Assembly: GCF_030068505.1 (NCBI RefSeq) | Contig: NZ_JAQOSO010000022.1 | Span: 1 to 52,348 of the forward strand | Length of the DNA stretch: 52,348 bases | DNA from: Roseofilum capinflatum BLCC-M114 | GTDB taxonomy: Bacteria; Cyanobacteriota; Cyanobacteriia; Cyanobacteriales; Desertifilaceae | Direction of reading: 5' to 3' | In this document: positions 17,516 through 28,059 of the stretch, piece after piece | Position numbering within the stretch: position 1 is the stretch's first letter | Layout: each line of letters begins with the position of its first letter | Notes under the pieces: generated by a model | What the model was told of the DNA's origin: nothing | Database searches by the model: none | What the model saw: the letters and a program-made list of their open reading frames with translations, nothing else | Translations under genes and position numbers: made by a program

Positions 17516-17746
17516 TTACTTCTTACGCAATCGATAGGTGATTCTCCCTTTGGTTAAGTCATAGGGAGTCAATTCTACTTTGACGCGATCGCCAGGCAAA
17601 ATTTTGATATAGTTGCGGCGAATTTTACCCGAAATATGGGCTAACACATTAAACCCATTATCCAGGTCTACCCGAAACATAGCATTCGGCAAGGATTCTG
17701 TTACTTGCCCTTCCATTTCAATTAGATCTTGTTTAGCCAATGTCAT
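17516..17746 (-). CDS. infA: Translation initiation factor IF-1
   Basis: IF-1 occupies the ribosomal A site during initiation. The 76-aa single OB-fold protein has [39 protein letters not shown] and [11 protein letters not shown]. It lies 133 bases downstream of adk and 89 bases before rpmJ, as in other bacterial spc-alpha clusters. Confidence 0.97.
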   Translation of the reverse strand: MTLAKQDLIEMEGQVTESLPNAMFRVDLDNGFNVLAHISGKIRRNYIKILPGDRVKVELTPYDLTKGRITYRLRKK

Positions 17747-17879
17747 CTCTCCTCAATTCTACAGGTCTGGGTCACAGAACTTCAATTTCCATGACTTTTA
17801 CCCGAAAACAAAATTTCCGGGGTCTTTACATATCTTATCAAATTTTTTTCTCAAACTCGATCGGGTTATGGTTTCACCG

Positions 17880-18440
17880 CTAATGTCCCATGGTCAAAGC
17901 ATGTTGTAAATCCTGGGTCACCTTTTCCACGGGCTGATTTCCCCGAATCCGCTTCAGTTTCCCCCGAGCGCCATAGAAATCAATCAAGGGTTGAGTTTCC
18001 TCGTGATAAACCTCCAAGCGATGACGAATCGTCTCGGTCGTATCATCAGCCCGTCCTCTAGACAAAAGTCGCTCAACTAAAATCGCTTCTGGAACCTCCA
18101 AGAAAATGGCATAATCACAATCTTTATTCTTGGAATACAACATTTTTTGGAAGGTTTCAGCCTGGGAACTGTTACGAGGAAACCCATCCAAAATCCACCC
18201 ATTTTGGGCATCTGTTTCACTCAGCCGCTCTTCTACCAAATCCAACACCAACTGATCTGGAACCAAAGAGCCTTGATCCATATAGAACTTGGCCTTTAAT
18301 CCCAAATCCGTTTCGTTGGCCACACTATTGCGGAGAATCTCTCCTGTAGAAATATGGGGAATTTTTTCCCGTTTGGATAGTTCGGCGGCTTGAGTTCCCT
18401 TGCCAGAACCGGGTGGCCCAATAAAAATCAACCTTGACAT
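17880..18440 (-). CDS. adk: Adenylate kinase
   Basis: Adk interconverts ATP + AMP and 2 ADP. The 186-aa protein has the P-loop GPPGSGKGTQ (residues 8-17), the AMP-binding HISTGEILR and the family signature WILDGFPRN. It is the short form: the LID region between RLLSRGRADDT and RHRLEVYHEET is only a loop, with no zinc cysteines. It begins four bases after secY, so the two are tightly coupled. Confidence 0.97.
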   Translation of the reverse strand: MSRLIFIGPPGSGKGTQAAELSKREKIPHISTGEILRNSVANETDLGLKAKFYMDQGSLVPDQLVLDLVEERLSETDAQNGWILDGFPRNSSQAETFQKMLYSKNKDCDYAIFLEVPEAILVERLLSRGRADDTTETIRHRLEVYHEETQPLIDFYGARGKLKRIRGNQPVEKVTQDLQHALTMGH

Positions 18441-18444
18441 GACA

Positions 18445-19752
18445 CTATTGTTTCACCATCCCTTCATAACGTTGAGAAATCACATAGGTTTGAATTTGCT
18501 TCGCGGTGTCAATCGCCACCCCAACCAAAATCAATAGGGAGGTAGCGCCTAATCCTTGAAACGTCGGGACGCGGGTCAAGCCTTCAACCACTGTGGGCAC
18601 AATAGCCACAATGCCCAAAAACACAGCCCCTAAAAACGTCAACCGATTCAGAACCCGTTCAATATACTCACTCGTTGCTTTTCCGGGACGAATGCCGGGG
18701 ATACTCGAACCCATTTTTTTCAGATTCTGAGCCACATCTATGGGATTCATAATCAAAGAAGCATAGAAATAGCTAAAAAACAGAATCATCGTCAAATAGA
18801 AAGGAACATATAATGCTCCTCCTGGACTCAGATATTGAACCGCACTCAGAACAGCCGAACTTCCGGTTAATTCAGCCAGGGTAACCGGTAAAATCAGGAC
18901 AGCAGAAGCAAAAATAATCGGCATTACCCCACCTTGGTTTAATCGCAAGGGGAGGTAGCTACTTTTTTCCAAATACAGTTTTCTACCCACTTGGCGACGA
19001 GCGGAGATGATCGGAATTCGGCGAGTTCCTTCTTGAACAAAAACAATACCGACAATCATCACCAGGAAGACCAGCACCAAAAGCAGAGTTCGTCCGACAA
19101 TACCACTATCTCCACTGGAGGCTAATTCAATCGTTTGGCCAATGGAGCGCGGCAAGGTAGAAACAATATTGACAAAAATGAGTAACGACGCACCGTTGCC
19201 GATACCTCGTTCAGTAATCACTTCTCCAAACCACATCACCAACATGGAACCCGCACTGAGGGCTAAAATCGTTTGGAGAATAAATATGGGCCCTGGGTTT
19301 AAGGCAACTCCGGGGGCATTATTTAACCATAATCCAATCCCTACACTTTGAAGGATGCACCATCCTAGGGCAACATAGCGAGTAATTTGGGAGAGTTTTC
19401 GCCGTCCGGCTTCCCCTTCATTCTTTTGTAAGTCTTCTAGGGTAGGCAGAGCAGCAGTTAAGAGTTGGATGATGATGGATGCATTAATAAAGGGGAGGAT
19501 GCCGAGGGCAAAAACGCCCAGTTGAGAAATTCCTCCACCGGAAAACAGGTCTAAAAATCCAATAATTGGACTGCCTTCAATATTGCGGCTAAATTGATCC
19601 CGGTCGATGCCGATAACGGGGATATAAACCCCTAATCTAGCCAAAATTAATAAGCCCAGAGTGATCAGTAACCGACCTCTGAGGCCGGCTGCCTGAGCCA
19701 TCTGGATAAAGGTTTCTTGAGCGCTTGGAGTTTTGTCTCGACTAACGGTCAT
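18445..19752 (-). CDS. secY: Preprotein translocase subunit SecY
   Basis: SecY is the channel for Sec-dependent export across the plasma and thylakoid membranes. The 435-aa protein has about ten hydrophobic helices. The motifs are GVYIPVIGID near residue 50, GITPF-like GILPFINASIIIQLL near 105, and cytoplasmic loop basic residues GTRRIPIISARRQVGR near 245. The C-terminus SQRYEGMVKQ is typical. It follows rplO by 124 bases. Confidence 0.97.
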   Translation of the reverse strand: MTVSRDKTPSAQETFIQMAQAAGLRGRLLITLGLLILARLGVYIPVIGIDRDQFSRNIEGSPIIGFLDLFSGGGISQLGVFALGILPFINASIIIQLLTAALPTLEDLQKNEGEAGRRKLSQITRYVALGWCILQSVGIGLWLNNAPGVALNPGPIFILQTILALSAGSMLVMWFGEVITERGIGNGASLLIFVNIVSTLPRSIGQTIELASSGDSGIVGRTLLLVLVFLVMIVGIVFVQEGTRRIPIISARRQVGRKLYLEKSSYLPLRLNQGGVMPIIFASAVLILPVTLAELTGSSAVLSAVQYLSPGGALYVPFYLTMILFFSYFYASLIMNPIDVAQNLKKMGSSIPGIRPGKATSEYIERVLNRLTFLGAVFLGIVAIVPTVVEGLTRVPTFQGLGATSLLILVGVAIDTAKQIQTYVISQRYEGMVKQ

Positions 19753-19876
19753 TAAGGGACACCTCGATGACGACGGTAAATAGGTGGGTTAACAGTGGCA
19801 AGGATGCCTCCGCATTGCTGAGGCGATCGCCAGCTTAAATTTAAGAGCTTGGGCGATCAGGCTCTGCATCGCGCTG

Positions 19877-20323
19877 TTATTCTAAAACCTGACAACTCCC
19901 TCCAGCACCTTCGAGTTTAGTCCGAGCATTAGCCGTAAATTGGGCTGCTGTCACTTGCAGGGGTACGCTAATTTCTCCGTCTCCCAAGATTTTCAAGGGG
20001 CCGTCATTGGTGGTCACAATCCCTGCGTCCATCAATGATTCTAAAGTCACTTCGGTATTTGCTGGCAGGGTAGCCAGTTGACGAATATTAATCGTAGTGT
20101 ACTGTTGTTTGTTAATAACTGTAAAGTGCTTGAGTTTAGGCACACGCCGATATAGGGGCATTTGTCCCCCTTCAAAGCCGGGACGAGTGCCCCGACCTGA
20201 ACGGGATTTTTGTCCCCGCATTCCAAAGCCACAACTGGCTCCCTGACCTGCCGAGATTCCGCGACCGACTCGACGGCGGCGTTTACGGGAACCTTTTTGA
20301 GGGGCAAGATTTTCTAATCTCAT
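19877..20323 (-). CDS. rplO: 50S ribosomal protein L15
   Basis: The 148-aa protein begins [20 protein letters not shown], with the Gly/Arg-rich [20 protein letters not shown] and [16 protein letters not shown] typical of L15. It follows rpsE directly (54 bases). The rpmD (L30) gene that separates the two in many bacteria is absent, as is normal for cyanobacteria. Confidence 0.97.
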   Translation of the reverse strand: MRLENLAPQKGSRKRRRRVGRGISAGQGASCGFGMRGQKSRSGRGTRPGFEGGQMPLYRRVPKLKHFTVINKQQYTTINIRQLATLPANTEVTLESLMDAGIVTTNDGPLKILGDGEISVPLQVTAAQFTANARTKLEGAGGSCQVLE

Positions 20324-20377
20324 GGTATTTATCCTTGGGCTTACCGGTTTACTCTCTAGTTAGTCCCTTTTTGGGAG

Positions 20378-20917
20378 CTAGACATAAAGCTGTTCGATGG
20401 CAATTCCTCTTTCCTGGGCGACATCAGCAAAGGTACGGAGGCTAGAGAGGGCATCAATGGCTGCCCTAGCATTATTGAGCGGGTTATTAGAGCCAAGTTG
20501 CTTGGCTAGGGCATTTTGAACCCCTGCCAGTTCTAGCACGGTACGCACTGACCCCCCAGCAATCACCCCAGTACCGGGAGCGGCTGGACGCATCAGCACT
20601 CTAGCTCCTGTGGCTTCTCCAGTGGAAGGATGGGGGAGGGAGTTGGCTTTGGTTAGGGGAACGGTAATTAGGTGTTTTTTGGCATCAGCGACTCCTTTTT
20701 TCACCGCTCCGATGACATCACCGGCTTTACCCACACCTACACCGACTTGACCCCGCTCGTTGCCGACGATGACGATCGCCCGGAAGCTTAATTTTTTACC
20801 TCCTTTGACGACCTTCGTCACCCGGCGGATTTGTACTACCCGCTCTTGCCATTCGCTTTCTTTTTCCCGATTGCGGTTGCCTTTGCGTGATTTGCCTTTC
20901 TTTTCTTTGTCTTCCAT
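20378..20917 (-). CDS. rpsE: 30S ribosomal protein S5
   Basis: S5 contributes to decoding fidelity and mRNA entry. The 179-aa protein has a charged N-terminal extension ([20 protein letters not shown]) followed by [37 protein letters not shown] and [12 protein letters not shown]-like [20 protein letters not shown]. It follows rplR by 18 bases. Confidence 0.97.
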   Translation of the reverse strand: MEDKEKKGKSRKGNRNREKESEWQERVVQIRRVTKVVKGGKKLSFRAIVIVGNERGQVGVGVGKAGDVIGAVKKGVADAKKHLITVPLTKANSLPHPSTGEATGARVLMRPAAPGTGVIAGGSVRTVLELAGVQNALAKQLGSNNPLNNARAAIDALSSLRTFADVAQERGIAIEQLYV

Positions 20918-20935
20918 GGTTTTTGTGGGTCTGTC

Positions 20936-21301
20936 CTAAAAGTCTAATCCAGCTTCACGAGCCGCGTCTGCTAATGCTTTAACGCGACCATGGTACAAGT
21001 TGCCACCTCGGTCGAAGACCACCCTGGAAATTCCTTTATTGATGGATCGCTCGGCGATCGCCTTACCCACTTGGGCAGACGCTTCACAAGTCCGGCCCAC
21101 AGCATTCAAGGCGGCTTTCATTTCCGGCTCTAAGGTGGAGGCAGCAGCTAGGGTATGATGCTGGGTATCATCAATGACCTGAGCATAAATGTGGTTGTTG
21201 GATCGAAATACCGCTAACCGGGGACGCTCAGGAGTTCCACTAACTGACTTACGAATGCGATTGTGTCTACGCTGCCTGAATTCTTGTCTGGTTCGTTTCA
21301 T
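20936..21301 (-). CDS. rplR: 50S ribosomal protein L18
   Basis: L18 binds 5S rRNA. The 121-aa sequence has [20 protein letters not shown] and ending [20 protein letters not shown], the standard 5S-binding core. It begins two bases after the rplF stop, so translation is probably coupled. Confidence 0.97.
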   Translation of the reverse strand: MKRTRQEFRQRRHNRIRKSVSGTPERPRLAVFRSNNHIYAQVIDDTQHHTLAAASTLEPEMKAALNAVGRTCEASAQVGKAIAERSINKGISRVVFDRGGNLYHGRVKALADAAREAGLDF

Positions 21302-21303
21302 GG

Positions 21304-21867
21304 TTATTTCTTACCTGCCTTACCCGCTTTACGTCTGACGATTTCGCCCTGATAGCGAATGCCTTTACCCTTATAGACTTCGGGAGGACGAACATCACGA
21401 ATTTTGGCGGCGGTATTGCCCACGATCTCTTTATCGATGCCGGTTACTACCACCAAAGTTCCTTGATTAACGGCTTTACCCGTATTATCAACGATGGCAA
21501 AATCAATCCCCTCTGGGGCTTCAAAATCGACCGGTTTACTATAGCCCACATTCAAGGTGAGGGCTTTGCCTTTGGCTTGGGCCCGGTATCCTACCCCTTG
21601 CAGTTCTAGACGCTTTTCAAATCCTTTAGATACCCCTTCCACCATATTGAACACGAGGGTACGGCAGAGGCCATGGGCTGCCCGACATCTGCGGGAGTCA
21701 TTGCGCCGTTGCACGATCAGGGTATTGTTCTCTTGTTCAATTGTGACTTCTGAAGGCAAGATGCGCTCTAGTTGTCCTTTGGGCCCTTTGACAGAGACTT
21801 GTTGACCATTAAGGGTAACTGTTACTTTGTCAGGAATATTAATAGGACGTTTACCAATTCGAGACAT
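21304..21867 (-). CDS. rplF: 50S ribosomal protein L6
   Basis: L6 lies near the GTPase-associated region. The 187-aa sequence starts [20 protein letters not shown] and has [12 protein letters not shown] and the C-terminal signature [20 protein letters not shown]. It follows rpsH by 73 bases. Confidence 0.97.
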   Translation of the reverse strand: MSRIGKRPINIPDKVTVTLNGQQVSVKGPKGQLERILPSEVTIEQENNTLIVQRRNDSRRCRAAHGLCRTLVFNMVEGVSKGFEKRLELQGVGYRAQAKGKALTLNVGYSKPVDFEAPEGIDFAIVDNTGKAVNQGTLVVVTGIDKEIVGNTAAKIRDVRPPEVYKGKGIRYQGEIVRRKAGKAGKK

Positions 21868-21940
21868 AATCTTTTACTTGTTGTCCTTGTTCATGGGTCT
21901 AATCATTGATTTTTGCTCTGGGGCAATCGTCAATTCAAAG

Positions 21941-22342
21941 TTACCAAACATAGCAAAGCACTTCACCACCAATGCCTTGGCGACGGGCTTCACGGTCAGT
22001 CATGATGCCATGGGAGGTTGAAATAATGGCAATTCCAATCCCACCTAAAACACGGGGGAGTTCCTTGCGATTTTTATAAACCCTCAGACCCGGACGACTG
22101 ACCCGTTCGAGCTTGCTGATAATTGGACTTCGGTTTTTGCCCTTATATTTAAGGGCAATCCGGAGGTTGGTTTTGACTCCTTCCCCCACCGTCTCAAAGT
22201 CGGAAATAAAGCCTTCATCTTTTAAGACTTGGGCAATACTCCGGGTGAGTTTGGTGGATGGGACTTGAGTGGTTTGATGCCGCGCTAAGTTCGCATTGCG
22301 AAGGCGCGTGAGCATATCCGCGATCGTGTCGTTTACGGCCAT
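21941..22342 (-). CDS. rpsH: 30S ribosomal protein S8
   Basis: S8 is a primary 16S rRNA-binding protein and, in enterobacteria, the autogenous repressor of the spc operon. The 133-aa protein starts [20 protein letters not shown] and ends with [20 protein letters not shown]. It follows rplE by 25 bases with no rpsN (S14) between, unlike in E. coli. Confidence 0.97.
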   Translation of the reverse strand: MAVNDTIADMLTRLRNANLARHQTTQVPSTKLTRSIAQVLKDEGFISDFETVGEGVKTNLRIALKYKGKNRSPIISKLERVSRPGLRVYKNRKELPRVLGGIGIAIISTSHGIMTDREARRQGIGGEVLCYVW

Positions 22343-22367
22343 CGTTTACTCTCTCGATAAAACTCCT

Positions 22368-22913
22368 TTAGTTTTCCCGGAAAGGCATTCCCATTTCCCG
22401 CAGTAGGGCGCGTCCTTCTTCATCGGATTGAGCGGTTGTGGTAATGGCAACATCCATCCCTCGAATTTGGTCGATTTTGTCATATTCTATTTCGGGAAAA
22501 ATCAGTTGTTCCCGCAGACCGAGGTTATAGTTTCCGCGCCCATCGAAACTTTTTGGACTAATGCCTCGAAAGTCCCGAATCCGGGGCAGAGCTAAGTTGA
22601 TTAATCGGTCTAGAAAGGCATACATCCGATCGCTGCGTAGGGTTACCATGACCCCAATGGGCATTCCTTGACGAATTTTGAATCCGGCGATCGCCTTTTT
22701 GGCCCGAGTCACTACGGGTTTTTGTCCCGTAATCAGGGCCAATTCGCTCAGGGAGGCCTCTAAGGATTTGGCATTTTGAGATGCTTCTCCGAGACCTCGG
22801 TTAATGGTTACTTTTTGAATTTTGGGTACTTGATGAATATTCGTGTACCCAAATTGCTCCATCAATTTGGGAACAATTTTTTCTTGATATCGGGTTTTGA
22901 GGGGTTGTACCAT
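22368..22913 (-). CDS. rplE: 50S ribosomal protein L5
   Basis: L5 binds 5S rRNA and bridges to S13. The 181-aa sequence has [39 protein letters not shown] and [20 protein letters not shown], all family motifs. It follows rplX by 17 bases. Confidence 0.97.
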   Translation of the reverse strand: MVQPLKTRYQEKIVPKLMEQFGYTNIHQVPKIQKVTINRGLGEASQNAKSLEASLSELALITGQKPVVTRAKKAIAGFKIRQGMPIGVMVTLRSDRMYAFLDRLINLALPRIRDFRGISPKSFDGRGNYNLGLREQLIFPEIEYDKIDQIRGMDVAITTTAQSDEEGRALLREMGMPFREN

Positions 22914-22930
22914 AGCGATTTCCTGCCAAT

Positions 22931-23278
22931 TTAATCAATGATTTCCCCAGTTTTTTTCAGCATCCGTACCTTTTTTCCTTCTTCGGTGAAGGTATAGGAG
23001 ATACGAGAGGCGACTTTTTCCTTGGTGGAATAGAGCATTACATTTGAGCTATGGATGGGAGCTTCAAAGGTCTTGATTTGTCCCGATTCTCCTTCTTGTC
23101 TGGGTTTAACGTGCTTCGTTCTAATGTTCACGTTTTGCACCACAACTTTACTGAGTTTGGGGAGCGCCTCAATCACTTCTCCGACTTTTCCCTTATCCTT
23201 GCCCGCAATCACTTGCACGGTATCGCCTTTTTTGACATGCATTTTCGAGGCAAGTGATTTCTGTTTGGGTTTAGCCAT
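22931..23278 (-). CDS. rplX: 50S ribosomal protein L24
   Basis: L24 is an assembly initiator of the large subunit. The 115-aa sequence has the KOW motif [20 protein letters not shown] near residue 16. Its ATG overlaps the rplN stop by one base (TAATG), so the pair is translationally coupled. Confidence 0.97.
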   Translation of the reverse strand: MAKPKQKSLASKMHVKKGDTVQVIAGKDKGKVGEVIEALPKLSKVVVQNVNIRTKHVKPRQEGESGQIKTFEAPIHSSNVMLYSTKEKVASRISYTFTEEGKKVRMLKKTGEIID

Positions 23279-23643
23279 TACAGAACCTCCGGTGCTAGGG
23301 ATACGATTTTCGTGTAATTCTTATCTCGCAGTTCGCGAGCGACTGGGCCAAATACACGGGTTCCCCTGGGATTGCGATCTTTGTTAATAATGACGGCAGC
23401 ATTATCATCAAAGCGAATGCTCATACCACTTTGGCGACGCAAACCTTTTTTAGTTCTCACAATCACCGCTCGAACTACATCGGATTTTTTGATCGCCATA
23501 TTGGGGTTGGCATCTTTAACGACGGCAATGATTTCATCACCAATGGAACCATAGCGTCGGTTGCCACCTAGAACTCGAATACACATGAGCTTACGAGCGC
23601 CACTGTTATCGGCAACATTGAGATAGGATTCTTGTTGAATCAT
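23278..23643 (-). CDS. rplN: 50S ribosomal protein L14
   Basis: The 121-aa protein matches L14 along its length: [20 protein letters not shown] at the start, [20 protein letters not shown] in the middle and [20 protein letters not shown] near the end. It follows rpsQ by 51 bases. Confidence 0.97.
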   Translation of the reverse strand: MIQQESYLNVADNSGARKLMCIRVLGGNRRYGSIGDEIIAVVKDANPNMAIKKSDVVRAVIVRTKKGLRRQSGMSIRFDDNAAVIINKDRNPRGTRVFGPVARELRDKNYTKIVSLAPEVL

Positions 23644-23694
23644 GGGTTTATTCCTGGGATCAAAAAGGGAATCAACGCTCTAAATAAAGGGTTA

Positions 23695-23937
23695 CTAACG
23701 AGTCTCAAGGATCTCACTAACGATCCAACGTTTGGTTCGACTCAAGGGACGAGATTCTTTAATTAAGACGCGATCGCCTTCTTTACAGTTTTCGTCTTCG
23801 TCGTGGGCTTTATAATGCTTAGTCTTGACCACAGTTTTACCGTATTTGGGGTGGGCACTACGATTTTCAATCGCCACCACCACGGTCTTCTGCATTTTCG
23901 TACTAATGACTCTGCCCACTCTTTCTTTGACGGCCAT
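23695..23937 (-). CDS. rpsQ: 30S ribosomal protein S17
   Basis: This 80-aa OB-fold protein has [20 protein letters not shown] and [20 protein letters not shown], followed by [18 protein letters not shown]. These are the S17 signature segments. It begins three bases after rpmC. Confidence 0.97.
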   Translation of the reverse strand: MAVKERVGRVISTKMQKTVVVAIENRSAHPKYGKTVVKTKHYKAHDEDENCKEGDRVLIKESRPLSRTKRWIVSEILETR

Positions 23938-23940
23938 AGA

Positions 23941-24195
23941 TTATGACTCCTCTTTGTCCTCTACAGGTGTCGCACTTTCTTGAGATTGAGCTTGAGTCAA
24001 CTGCCTCTGTCTCTCAACCATCAAGAGTTGGGATTGGCGGTGTTTGAGGTGTTTGAACTGATGAGGTTTTATTTCTCCCTGGCCGGTCGCTTGTTGAAGC
24101 CGTAACTGAAACAGTTGTCGTTTGATGGCTACAATTTGCTCGCCAAGTTCCTCATCACTCAGGTTTCTTACCTCGTCAATTTTAGGTAATGGCAT
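23941..24195 (-). CDS. rpmC: 50S ribosomal protein L29
   Basis: L29 lies by the tunnel exit. The 84-aa protein has KIDEVRNLSDEELGEQIVAI and KRQLFQLRLQQATGQ, the two-helix core. An acidic C-terminal tail (SQESATPVEDKEES) makes it longer than the 65-70 aa of many bacteria. It begins six bases after rplP. Confidence 0.96.
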   Translation of the reverse strand: MPLPKIDEVRNLSDEELGEQIVAIKRQLFQLRLQQATGQGEIKPHQFKHLKHRQSQLLMVERQRQLTQAQSQESATPVEDKEES

Positions 24196-24201
24196 CTTTT
24201 T

Positions 24202-24618
24202 CTAACCCTGGGTATCACGCACCAAAAATTTAGTCTTGATCGGGAATTTATGGGAAGCCAGACGCATGGCTTCACGAGCGGTGGCTTCGGGCACACCGGC
24301 AATTTCATAAATTATCCGTCCGGGTTTGACCACAGCTACCCAATATTCTGGGTTTCCTTTCCCGGAACCCATACGGGTTTCGGCTGGTCGCATGGTTACC
24401 GGTTTGTCGGGGAAAATCCGAATCCAAATTTTCCCACCCCGCCGGATATACCGGGTCATGGCTCGACGACCGGATTCGATTTGGCGGGAGGTAATCCAGT
24501 GAGGTTCAAGGGCTTGGAGTCCAAAGTCTCCAAAGTTGATGACGTTCCCACGGGAAGCCAACCCTTTCATTCGACCTCGGTGTTGTTTGCGAAATTTTGT
24601 TCTTCTTGGACTTAACAT
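24202..24618 (-). CDS. rplP: 50S ribosomal protein L16
   Basis: L16 contacts A-site tRNA. The 138-aa sequence starts [20 protein letters not shown] and contains [20 protein letters not shown] and [20 protein letters not shown], the L16 signatures. It follows rpsC by 38 bases. Confidence 0.97.
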   Translation of the reverse strand: MLSPRRTKFRKQHRGRMKGLASRGNVINFGDFGLQALEPHWITSRQIESGRRAMTRYIRRGGKIWIRIFPDKPVTMRPAETRMGSGKGNPEYWVAVVKPGRIIYEIAGVPEATAREAMRLASHKFPIKTKFLVRDTQG

Positions 24619-24656
24619 GGCCAGAACTCAATTCAATAAGGGGTCACCCACAACGA

Positions 24657-25388
24657 TTAGCTTTCGTTGGATCGGTCTTCAAATTGCGGCCGACGGCGAT
24701 TACCTCGACGACGACTGGGGTTTGGCCCCGGTGGGGGAGTTTCTTCTTGTCCGGGGATAATTTCGCCTTTGAAGACCCAAACTTTAATGCCCAAGATTCC
24801 ATAGATGGTTTGGGCGGTGCGGTAAGCGTAGTCAATGTCAGCCCGGAGGGTATGCAGGGGAACTCGTCCTTCTCTTGTCCATTCTGTACGGGCAATTTCT
24901 GCTCCGTTCAGACGGCCACTCACTTGGATTTTAATCCCTTGAATGCCTGCTCGTTGGGCCCGTTGGATGGCTTGGCGCACGACTCGACGGAAGGAAACCC
25001 GACGTTCGAGTTGTTGGGCGATATATTCAGCCAACAGACCGGAATCGGCATCAACGCGGGTGACCTCAACGACGTTGATCCGAATTTGGCGATTGCTATC
25101 ACCGATTTCTTTTTGCAGGCTAGTGCGTAGGGACTCAATGCCTTGACCCCCTCGACCGACGACAACGCCGGGCCGGGCGGTATGGATTTCTAGGTCAATC
25201 TGATCGGCTTTGCGCTCGATGCGGACGGTGGAAATCCCGGCGTTATTGAGTTGTTTTTCTACATATTTACGAATCTTAAAGTCTTCTTGTAAGATTCCTG
25301 GGTAGTGTTTGTCATCTGCGAACCACCGAGAACGGTGTTCTTGGGTGATTCCTAGCCGAAACCCAGTTGGGTGTATTTTTTGTCCCAC
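24657..25388 (-). CDS. rpsC: 30S ribosomal protein S3
   Basis: S3 lies at the mRNA entry channel. I place the start at a GTG (25386-25388), giving [19 protein letters not shown], the usual N-terminus. AGAGGA lies seven bases upstream, while the longer frame begins at a TTG and would include that ribosome-binding site as coding sequence. The 243-aa protein has the KH domain ([17 protein letters not shown], about residues 72-88) and the C-terminal [13 protein letters not shown]. Its tail is Arg/Pro-rich, with [13 protein letters not shown]. Confidence 0.96.
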   Translation of the reverse strand: MGQKIHPTGFRLGITQEHRSRWFADDKHYPGILQEDFKIRKYVEKQLNNAGISTVRIERKADQIDLEIHTARPGVVVGRGGQGIESLRTSLQKEIGDSNRQIRINVVEVTRVDADSGLLAEYIAQQLERRVSFRRVVRQAIQRAQRAGIQGIKIQVSGRLNGAEIARTEWTREGRVPLHTLRADIDYAYRTAQTIYGILGIKVWVFKGEIIPGQEETPPPGPNPSRRRGNRRRPQFEDRSNES

Positions 25389-25420
25389 AGAGTAATCCTC
25401 TCGATCGATCAATGGTTGAG

Positions 25421-25783
25421 CTAACTGTTGGCCGCTTCGGGGGCAACAGCTACTGTAATATGACAGGTGGGTTTACGAATTTGATAAGCCCGTCCTTGGG
25501 CCCGGGGGCGAAAGCGCTTTAGGGCTGGGCCAGCGTCGGCAAAGGCTTTGCTGACCACTAGGGTTCTGGGGTCGAGTCCCTCATTGTGTTCTGCATTGGC
25601 GACTGCCGAACGCAAGACTTTTAAGACGGGTTGACAGGCACGGTAGGGCATGAATTCGAGGATGATCAGTGCATCCCGATAGGTTTTTCCCCGAATTTGG
25701 TCTAATACTCGACGGACTTTATGGGGGGACATGCGGATGTACCGTGCGATCGCACGAGTTTCTACAGAAGTATCGATTGCCAT
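25421..25783 (-). CDS. rplV: 50S ribosomal protein L22
   Basis: L22 lines the exit tunnel. I use the ATG at 25783 ([20 protein letters not shown], 120 aa) because the longer frame starts at TTG and adds atypical residues. Family motifs are [20 protein letters not shown] and the beta-hairpin [20 protein letters not shown]. It follows rpsS by 61 bases. Confidence 0.96.
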   Translation of the reverse strand: MAIDTSVETRAIARYIRMSPHKVRRVLDQIRGKTYRDALIILEFMPYRACQPVLKVLRSAVANAEHNEGLDPRTLVVSKAFADAGPALKRFRPRAQGRAYQIRKPTCHITVAVAPEAANS

Positions 25784-25844
25784 CGTTTTTCTTTCATCCT
25801 GAGTCAATATGGGGGAAACCGATGATTCCTAGGGGGAATGTTGA

Positions 25845-26123
25845 TTATCGGCGAGCTTTTTTGTCGCTCTTTGCATGGCCTCGATAGGTTCGAGTGGGGG
25901 CAAATTCTCCTAATTTATGTCCGACCATTTGTTCGGTGATGAACACGGGAACATGCTGGCGGCCATTATGTACAGCAATCGTATGGCCAATCATCTGGGG
26001 CACAACGGTTGAGGCGCGAGACCAAGTTTTGATCACTTGTTTTTCGCCTTTATCGTTGAGTTTTTCCACTTTAGTTAACAGATGGTCGGCAACAAACGGG
26101 CCTTTTTTCAGTGAACGAGCCAT
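25845..26123 (-). CDS. rpsS: 30S ribosomal protein S19
   Basis: The 92-aa sequence is typical S19: [20 protein letters not shown], then [20 protein letters not shown] and [20 protein letters not shown]. It follows rplB by 59 bases; the spacer contains AAAATTAAAAATTTTTAATT, an AT-rich inverted repeat. Confidence 0.97.
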   Translation of the reverse strand: MARSLKKGPFVADHLLTKVEKLNDKGEKQVIKTWSRASTVVPQMIGHTIAVHNGRQHVPVFITEQMVGHKLGEFAPTRTYRGHAKSDKKARR

Positions 26124-26182
26124 AAGACTTTCAATGTTATGTAATCAGGGGAGTCAATTAAAAATTAAAAATTTTTAATTGC

Positions 26183-27046
26183 TTAGGCTTGACGACCTCC
26201 GCGACCGCGTTTGGAAGTCCGACGACGACGGCGCACGATTAGGCGATCGCTGGATTTATGTTTTTTCCGTGTTTTTGCACCCAAGGCGGGTTTACCCCAA
26301 GGGGTTACGGGGCCACTGCGACCAACGGGGGCCCGTCCTTCTCCACCTCCATGGGGGTGATCCACGGGGTTCATGACGCTACCTCGCACTTGGGGTCTAC
26401 GACCTTTCCAGCGCGTCCGCCCGGCTTTACCCAGGCTGATGTTACGGGCTTCCACATTACCGACTTGGCCAATGGTGGCGTAACATTCGCGACGTACCAT
26501 CCGAACTTCGGTGGAGGGTAAGCGCAGGGTTACATAGTCCCCTTCTTTGGCCACAACTTGGGCGGTAGCTCCAGCGGCCCGCACAATTTGCCCTCCTTTT
26601 CCGGGAACGAGTTCGATGTTGTGGACGCTGGTTCCCAAGGGCATGTTTGCTAGGGGCATACAGTTGCCCACTTCGATGGGAACGGTTTCACCGGAGATTA
26701 CGGTTGTGCCAACGGCTAATCCTTTGGGATGAAGGATATAGCGTTTTTCACCATCGGTGTAAAACAGCAGGGCTAGGCGAGCGTTGCGGTTGGGGTCGTA
26801 CTCGATCGCCGCTACTTTGGCGGGAATATTATGTTTATTGCGCCGAAAGTCTACGAGACGATAGCGCCGCTTGTGACCGCCCCCCCGATGGCGACAGGTG
26901 ATGACTCCTCGGTTATTGCGTCCTTTGACCCGATGTTTTTTCTTAATCAGGGATTTCTCTGGCCGGTCTTTGGTGATTTCCGCAAAGTCGGAAACACTTT
27001 GTTGCCGGGTACTTGAGGTATAGGGTTTGTAGGATCGAATGCCCAT
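26183..27046 (-). CDS. rplB: 50S ribosomal protein L2
   Basis: L2 is needed for subunit joining and the peptidyl-transferase centre. The 287-aa sequence starts [20 protein letters not shown]. It has [20 protein letters not shown] and the C-terminal signature [20 protein letters not shown] with the conserved functional His. It follows rplW by 13 bases. Confidence 0.98.
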   Translation of the reverse strand: MGIRSYKPYTSSTRQQSVSDFAEITKDRPEKSLIKKKHRVKGRNNRGVITCRHRGGGHKRRYRLVDFRRNKHNIPAKVAAIEYDPNRNARLALLFYTDGEKRYILHPKGLAVGTTVISGETVPIEVGNCMPLANMPLGTSVHNIELVPGKGGQIVRAAGATAQVVAKEGDYVTLRLPSTEVRMVRRECYATIGQVGNVEARNISLGKAGRTRWKGRRPQVRGSVMNPVDHPHGGGEGRAPVGRSGPVTPWGKPALGAKTRKKHKSSDRLIVRRRRRTSKRGRGGRQA

Positions 27047-27059
27047 AACAGTTTATGAA

Positions 27060-27374
27060 TTACACTTCTGGGAACAAGGTGATCTGGTCGTCCGGGGATA
27101 GGGTCACGATCGCTCGTTTGTATTGAGCTTTGTACCCACTGAAGCGACCGACACGCCGTTTTTTACGGGGAGAGCGATAGGTGTTGACTTGGGTGACTTT
27201 GACCTCAAATAGGCTTTCGATCGCCGCTTTGATTTCGGGTTTGGTCGCCTGGGGAAGGACTTCAAAGACGTATTTGTTATCTTCTAGGAGTCGGGTTCCT
27301 TTTTCGGTGACGATCGGGCGGCGGATCAAGTCAGGTAGGGCACGGTTGGTTGAAATTGTCTTATTGCTCACCAT
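27060..27374 (-). CDS. rplW: 50S ribosomal protein L23
   Basis: L23 forms the tunnel-exit docking site for trigger factor and SRP. The 104-aa protein has [20 protein letters not shown] and [20 protein letters not shown]. Its start lies inside the end of rplD (14-base overlap), implying coupled translation. Confidence 0.96.
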   Translation of the reverse strand: MVSNKTISTNRALPDLIRRPIVTEKGTRLLEDNKYVFEVLPQATKPEIKAAIESLFEVKVTQVNTYRSPRKKRRVGRFSGYKAQYKRAIVTLSPDDQITLFPEV

Positions 27375-27951
27375 AGACCTCCTGGATTTTTTCTAGGGCG
27401 GAACCGGTGGCGATGATTTTGTCTGCATTGAGAACGTCGTAGACGTTCAGTTGCTCGGCCCGGATTAACCGCAGTCTGGGGACATTGCGGGCAGACAAAT
27501 AGAGGTTTTCATGGCGTTCGGGGATGATCAGCAGCACTTTGTCGGTTTCTGCTGCTCCCCAACGGGCGATCGCCTCTAGAAGGTCTTTGGTTTTGGGCCG
27601 AGCAAGGTTATCGCCGAATTCTTCGACCACTATCAGGTCATCGGTTCTACCCATTAAGGCGGTGGTTAAGGCCAAACGCCGCTCTTTGCGGTTCATTTTG
27701 GTTTCGTAGCTTCTGGGTTTGGGCCCGAAGATTACCCCACCTCCCCGCCACAGGGGAGAACGGATCGAACCGGCACGAGCGCGGCCAGTTCCTTTTTGCC
27801 GCCAGGGTTTGCGTCCACCTCCTCTGACTTCGGCGCGGGTTTTGCTAGAGGCGGTTCCTTGGCGGCCATTATTGAGTTGACGCACTAGGGCCCGGTGGAC
27901 AATGTGAGCGGCTGTTTCTTCTTTGGCAACTTTGAGTTCAAGGTTGGCCAT
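27361..27951 (-). CDS. rplD: 50S ribosomal protein L4
   Basis: L4 lines the exit tunnel and in some bacteria represses its own operon by binding the leader RNA. I choose the ATG at 27951 ([12 protein letters not shown], 196 aa), preceded by AGAGG. An upstream ATG at 27996 would add 15 unusual residues. Motifs are [20 protein letters not shown] and [19 protein letters not shown]. Confidence 0.95.
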   Translation of the reverse strand: MANLELKVAKEETAAHIVHRALVRQLNNGRQGTASSKTRAEVRGGGRKPWRQKGTGRARAGSIRSPLWRGGGVIFGPKPRSYETKMNRKERRLALTTALMGRTDDLIVVEEFGDNLARPKTKDLLEAIARWGAAETDKVLLIIPERHENLYLSARNVPRLRLIRAEQLNVYDVLNADKIIATGSALEKIQEVYGEQ

Positions 27952-28059
27952 GCCTACCTCTGACCCTTGCCAGTCTTTCCTTACGCAACTAACCATAGTT
28001 TCGATCTTTCCTTTTCTACTTGCTTTGATCCTTTAGATAGAGCTTCTCTTTCTGTTGGA

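Noticed and set aside
24597-25130. A 177-codon plus-strand open frame across the rpsC/rplP region
   Set aside because: It lies opposite rpsC and the start of rplP, whose protein sequences are unmistakable. The plus-strand translation has no recognisable domain and appears to be a shadow of GC-rich coding sequence.
25389-25412. Extended N-terminus of S3 from a TTG start
   Set aside because: The GTG at 25388 has AGAGGA seven bases upstream and gives the usual MGQKIHP-type N-terminus.
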